A stretch of DNA of 64,000 nucleotides from Liolophura sinensis (taxonomy: Eukaryota; Mollusca; Polyplacophora; Chitonida; Chitonidae): the NCBI RefSeq assembly GCF_032854445.1, contig NC_088300.1, forward strand, positions 61,044,984-61,108,983, in the 5' to 3' direction. Under the pieces are notes generated by a model. The model did no database searches, was not told the origin of the DNA, and was given only the letters and a program-made list of their open reading frames with translations. Numbering within the stretch: the stretch's first letter is position 1; each line of letters starts with the position of its first letter. Positions 56,201 to 64,000 of the stretch are shown in pieces. Position numbers and translations under genes: made by a program.

Positions 56201-56610
56201 TTCGCCTGGAAGTCTGACATATTATACCGTTTTATTCATGCTATTCAGCCCTATTTACAATTGTTAGCGTATTTTACGATGATACGTTCACGTTTTGTCA
56301 GAAAGTCACTTGTTCAAAGGGGAGCAACTCTTGTACTTTGTGTCATCTAAGACGACTTAAATCATCATTGCTCTCGCCTTCGTATTAAAAAATCTGACAG
56401 ATTCACGAGACTGACAAGCCTACAACCATCTCGTGATATATTCTGACACTCTTACCAGTTGTTCATATCCAGGAAAAACGCACATCCTGTGGGATTCAAC
56501 TGATTGCCTAGCAGTTTTTGGAACTCCGAAATGAGAACCTCCCTGTCAGTGGTTCCCATCGAACTAAACTGCTGCAATAACTTTGCGTCAATATCGCTAT
56601 CTACGTCCAT
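50269..56610 (-). CDS. ILRUN: ILRUN homologue (UBA-like and NBR1-like domain protein; C6orf106 family)
   Basis: Five exons in transcript order: 56610-56456, 53978-53824, 53132-52935, 52562-52321 and 50340-50269. All have GT/AG junctions and consistent phases, giving 273 residues (human about 298). N-terminal UBA-like region: MDVDSDIDAKLLQQFSSMGT, TDREVLISEFQKLLGNQLNP, GCAFFLDMNNWNLQAAVCSY. NBR1-like domain, residues about 75-195: DVTIGDGESIPPNTRFIKTW, RVQNSG, SWPPGC, LQPGQSTDISVEM, GVYQGQWRMSTAIGMFFGG, VIWVIITVEENG. Then GVTQQLSR and NPFASPSDLN, also conserved. In the family ILRUN inhibits p300/CBP-dependent antiviral and inflammatory transcription. The last exon reads GPQVIEYDPCTEMTDQSEES, EMS-stop. 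Exon 4 ends directly against a SINE (52067-52316). The last exon has two in-frame acceptors nine bases apart. Confidence 0.96.
50475..50580 (-). repeat. SINE family 1 fragment in ILRUN intron 4
   Basis: On plus TATTTATTTGTTTGGTGTTT, then CGTACTCAAGAATATTTCAC and GGTCAGCATTATGATGGGAA. Diverged and truncated. Confidence 0.8.
51748..51788 (-). repeat. small SINE family 1 remnant
   Basis: CCAATATTTCACTTATATGA and GGGCGGCCAGGTTTATGGG match the tail-proximal part of family 1. Confidence 0.6.
52067..52316 (-). repeat. SINE family 1 abutting the ILRUN exon 4 donor
   Basis: Nearly complete antisense copy on plus: TATTTATTTGACTTGTGTTT, ACCGGGCACAGCCCGGGAGA and GGCCGGAGAGGAAGCCAGCA, to the head CTGTGCTAGCGTGCTAACCAA. 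Its head ends about four bases from the exon 4 boundary at 52321. Same strand sense as ILRUN. No target-site duplication recognisable. Confidence 0.9.
54125..54493 (-). repeat. full-length tRNA-derived SINE family 2 in ILRUN intron 1
   Basis: The minus strand begins with a tRNA-like head: GGCCCGGATAGCACAGTTGG (A box) and GGATCAATCCTTGATCGAG near the B box. It runs through a long body to a tail with GTGAAAAATTGTTAAGTACG and (ACTC)n. Flanked by an 8-bp duplication TGATAAGA (54117-54124, 54494-54501). Related copies at 29066-29421 and 58453-58660. Confidence 0.9.
55081..55337 (-). repeat. full-length SINE family 1 in ILRUN intron 1
   Basis: Head read on plus as GCTAACCAAATGAGCCACAG at the 3' end; tail TTTATTTATTTATCTGATTG at the start. 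Flanked by a 13-bp target-site duplication with one mismatch: ACATCTACTATGA (55068-55080) and ACATCTACAATGA (55338-55350). Confidence 0.95.
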
Positions 56611-57984
56611 TTTTGCCCTAACACAAATCTAAGGTTCCATGTGTGCTTCGGTGGGAGGATTTCTTCTAACCTAAACCCCAAAACTTAATTATTTACTACT
56701 ACTCAGCCCAACGTCAACACAGACCCATCGACTGTTGACAGCATGTAAAATTTGTGACGTCACAATCAAACACTGCGCATGAGTACTAGTGAGAGCTGCT
56801 GGGAAATTTATGCTAATTAGCCATGTGGTTGATCAGTGGACATTTTTTTTGTCCTTTTCACTTTGACAGCATTATGACAGCGATTTTTACCTACAGTAAT
56901 TGTGAGGTTTATTCTGTGATATAGACGTTTTTAAAGCTAGACACCGTACATTCAAAGAAAGATAAAACAGAGTCATGATAAAAATTTTTTTTAATAAATC
57001 ATGTTTTCACGCTCGTCATCGTTTTACACCGCACGCCCTATACGTTTGTCACGTCTTAGGTCAAGTTGTGGTTTATTTGTAGGGTATGAGAGGGTTTGAC
57101 AGCTGTTTTACTCCTTCCCTTGAGTTGTGATTTACGTGTTGGGTATCATTTCATATGATGATTTGTTGATAATCGGGCGTTAATATAACTACTCTTCCCA
57201 GACCGTTACACACCTTAGGCGTATTGAATGCAGTGCATGATACAATTTCTGTGAACTGCATAAATTAGGCCTACAGCAAGCACACAAATCACTCGTATGG
57301 CGCAATAATTTTGCTAGCGAAATGTTTTTGATGATACATGTACATGTACCCTAATTCTTCTAATTTTTGGGACACCTGGTCTGCTTTTTTTAGCCAAAAT
57401 ACATGTAATTATGTCAGGAATATATATATATATTTTTTTCACATGGTTAGTCCATTTAATGAACAACGTATTCATAGAGATCTCTACTTTTCAAAAAAAA
57501 CTAGGAGAGAAATGTAATTCTTTGCTTTCAGCACAACTAATATCTGTCCTAAAAATGAGAAGAATTAAGTAGTATAAGTACCATTCAAGCCAGCACAGGA
57601 TAGAGATGGAAAAACTGATGGGCTAGACATAGGACCAACAAGGGGATACAGAAATAATTTCACAATTTGTTCGAACGGAATTGTGAAACAAAAGCATTAC
57701 GAAGTTTGCACTTGCAAACGAAGAGAGTAGCATTTGAACCGTCCTTGTATCTTCATGAAACCTTTTGTAGGACTGAAAATGGGTTTTACATAGAGTCTTA
57801 CGTTGTCTGTCTGTTTCTGTTGTTCCCAAAGTTTAGGAGTTTTTGGCCAAAACCTAACGCATATATGTGACATAATGTGACTTTGGCTGCACCTATGAAT
57901 GTTTATCATACTTTAAGCTCTCAAACTCATTTTAAACCCCTTCCAATTGCTTAGTAACTCACAAACCATCTGACTTTATTAAGT

Positions 57985-58210
57985 CGCAGGCGAATCAGGG
58001 CAGCTGGATTTGAACATGCAACCTCACTGGTCTTAGGTCTGATAATAACAACGTGCAGTCATCAGGCTTAATCATCTGAGCCCGCAAGGGCCCTCTCATT
58101 AACCTTAAGTGTTTCAAATCTGTTTACTTGTATGCATATGTGTTTTTACACCATTTTCTTGAATATTTCACTTATATGCAAGTACTTGATTTTATGGAGG
58201 AAAACTATTA
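57985..58210 (-). repeat. tRNA-derived SINE, diverged
   Basis: Minus-strand head GGGCTCAGATGATTAAGCC (A-box-like) and ATGTTCAAATCCAGC (B-box-like) lie at 57990-58095. Family 1 tail-like sequence (TTTTCTTGAATATTTCACTT on plus) follows at 58152-58171. The arrangement suggests two decayed neighbouring copies. Confidence 0.5.
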
Positions 58211-58452
58211 CACCAGGACATAAAACTTTAAGCATACATACATATACATGTATTTTATACCAGGTATCTGACAAACCTCCTGACATAATTAAGCTGCAGC
58301 CAACCCTGGATTCAAAGAAGCCTCAAGTGTAAATTGATCACCAGTACAACCCATCAGTCCTCTTGGCCAGCAAGAGCACTTTGGTATATATGTTATCTAA
58401 CCAGCATCTCTGAGCACTTTGCAGTATAACTCACTAATTAATGTATGTATAT

Positions 58453-58660
58453 ATCCTTAAGGTTTAACGTCGTACTCAACAATTTTTCAGTCATATGTAT
58501 GACAAAGAGGAGTCATTAGGTTTGTGTATGTATTGTGTCTTCTTGCCCTTTCAGGATGCTGCAGCCAGTAAAGTATACCGACACCGGGCCAAACACGCAT
58601 GTTTCCTTGTTCTGATCTCTCAGAAGTCCACAACCGTTTCTAATGTTTGATCCCAGGGTC
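58453..58660 (-). repeat. SINE family 2 fragment
   Basis: On plus TTAAGGTTTAACGTCGTACT and CAACAATTTTTCAGTCATAT match the family 2 tail; the remainder is diverged. Confidence 0.75.
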
Positions 58661-60622
58661 TTCCGAATTCAAGGCTCTGACATTAGGCCACCAAACCGGT
58701 CAACAGTTAATGAACAGAACACAAAGAATAACATGTAGACATAAGCAATATATGTACATAGATACTCTTTTAATGAATACCTGAAAAACACTGTAAAAAC
58801 ATACATATATATATACAATATAACTGTATACAGAAGATAACAAGCATATGTACATGCAGACAAGGTCGATCTATAAATATAAATCACATCTTATACACCT
58901 ATCATGTGATTACATGACGGGGACACAATAACCAGCAACAATGAGATGAAAATCAGCCACAATAAAGCTAGAATGAACTAAAATGACTTGCTGATATTTA
59001 ATCGCATGTTATTGGGGTATTCAGTTCAGAGTCCTGCAGACACAACAGCTGCTCTTCTTTATAAATAAACATGGCACAATTAAATATCAATATCTGTGTA
59101 CAGGTATATTAAAATTAAAAAGGGAAACTTTTTCATAAAACAAAATTAAACCCTGCTCATTATTATTTTCAAAAAACAACAAATTCTAGTTGTAAGTATA
59201 TCACTTACCACATGTCTGAAGACGAATTTGCATCAGACCAAAACAGAACAGGTTCAGCTGTATCAATACTTTAAGAAAGATTCTGTGTTACTGAAGTACA
59301 TGTAATATTGTAAGAAATGCCTTTTACAATATACATATATACATACAGTTATAAAGATTGACCGTACCAGAGGTAAATACTAAGTCATGTAGTTTAATAG
59401 CACACACTTTTATGATATGTGACTGAACAAATCTTGAGGTATTTTACATCTTTACCAGTGGCAATTCCAAAACTGAAATTTCCACAACCTCTGAAATAAA
59501 ATCAATAAAAAGTTAGCCTTTTAAACTCTGGTACTGAATAAAACCGGTAACATAAAATGGGACTTTTAATAGAATACACCAAACACAATGGGCCTCCCTA
59601 TAAATGAAATAAACAGATGAAAAAAAATTTTCAGTAACAAAAATACAAGGTTCATAAAAATACACAACATGTATTTATTTATGGGTCATGGGTGCTTCTG
59701 CTGGGTTTGCACACTGATCACTTTGCCATGGAGCCCCCCTTCCCCCCAGCAAAATAACAATATACTATTAACTCCATTTGGCTGCTTTAGCCCTTTTACA
59801 TGAAGGTGACTATAAACATATTGTTGAGTTTTTTTAATTAACCTATTTAACTTACGTACCCTAAAAATTAGCCATGTGTCAAAGGCCTTATAATGACTTG
59901 GTGTGGAAACTTATCTCATTTTCAGCTGAACATCATCCTACATTCCAAATCTGAAAAACCCTTTCTGAGATCAGCAGAGCTCTCAGAAACAGACAAAATG
60001 AATGGCTTAGTCATGGAAATGTACTGTAAGAGGTTGTGATGTCCTGTGGAGATGCCTGACCAAATATATTGCTTTTCCATCACTGATTTATTCAGCCATA
60101 ACTGAGTGGAAATGAAATGCTGTGGAGAACATGTAATTCCAGAAAAAAAGGCTTTTAAGCCAAAAAGGCGTCTTGTTTCATAAACTACAGGGATGCACAT
60201 ATTCCTAATATGAGCTACATACTTGTAGTGGCACATGCTTCAGATGCATACAAAGAAAATGTTTTGTATGTATTTACAAATTTAAGTATATATATTATAT
60301 CAACTAGTTTTCAAGTTACATCATCATGACAACAGGGTTACCTCCCAGTGCAAAATAGGACTACTGGCCCCTCCTTTTACCAAGGCAGTATTCAAGATAG
60401 ATAAAGCAACCAGAAAATACGATATCAGTATTTTCACAATGTTTAGTGCCCAACTACCACAAGGACATTATTCAGAAGATTAACCTAATCCTGTTTAATT
60501 CGTTTTCTATATTCTGTATACCATCCCATGTGATGTGACACTAGCTGTTGTTGCAGTGATATATCTTGAATCTTGAAACACCTGTTATGCTGGGAATACT
60601 ATTAATATTATTAATTAAAGCA

Positions 60623-64000
<3,378 letters not shown>

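Larger units (their letters stand above)
56611..60622. other. intergenic DNA between ILRUN and the ADA2-like gene
   Basis: ILRUN promoter side first, with no TATA box evident near the ATG. AT-rich sequence with SINE pieces at 57985-58095 and 58453-58660 follows, then the presumed 3'UTR of the ADA2-like gene. No gene recognised. Confidence 0.55.

Overview
The window is eukaryotic genomic DNA: AT-rich, with intron-split genes and dispersed SINEs. The SINE families, the frequent ACATGTA motifs and the predicted proteins fit a lophotrochozoan, most likely a mollusc. Species is not determinable from sequence alone. Nothing bacterial or viral was recognised.

Layout, left to right. (1) Last exons of an unrecognised plus-strand gene, coding end at 3559. 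(2) MTPN (myotrophin), plus strand, 8962-12534, four coding exons, with an apparent one-base frameshift in the last. (3) RPS16 (uS9), minus strand, 17086-21656, six exons, with a 5'TOP-like tract before the ATG and a poly(A) signal just after the stop. (4) Candidate exons of an unrecognised minus-strand gene, 25370-27354. (5) TYMS (thymidylate synthase), plus strand, 28670-42291, eight coding exons, complete. (6) ILRUN (UBA-like/NBR1-like protein), minus strand, 50269-56610, five exons, complete, probably with a long 3'UTR. (7) The last three coding exons of an ADA2/ADGF-type extracellular adenosine deaminase, minus strand, 60623-63366; its 5' part lies beyond the window. The genes are unrelated housekeeping and regulatory genes, not a cluster with one function.

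The outstanding feature is TYMS intron 6 (35873-41223). It is filled by roughly 125 copies of a 33-bp tandem repeat. The unit's only open plus-strand frame reads VDHCSGDAHVY or close variants. This is recognisably the motif encoded by the next real exon, exon 7 (VHCIGDAHVYVNH), which forms part of the dUMP-binding site. The 5' edge of the array also keeps a diverged copy of the exon 7 splice acceptor and first codons, in frame with exon 6. The array therefore looks like a coding-exon segment amplified into an intronic minisatellite. A 923-bp DNA transposon with 11-bp inverted ends and a 6-bp target duplication has inserted into it, splitting it into two blocks.

Two tRNA-derived SINE families are scattered through the window, several with clear target-site duplications, and they share a related 3' tail. 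One SINE abuts the ILRUN exon 4 splice donor. A tandem pair lies just upstream of the TYMS start codon. Further minisatellites occur in TYMS intron 2 and in the presumed ILRUN 3'UTR.
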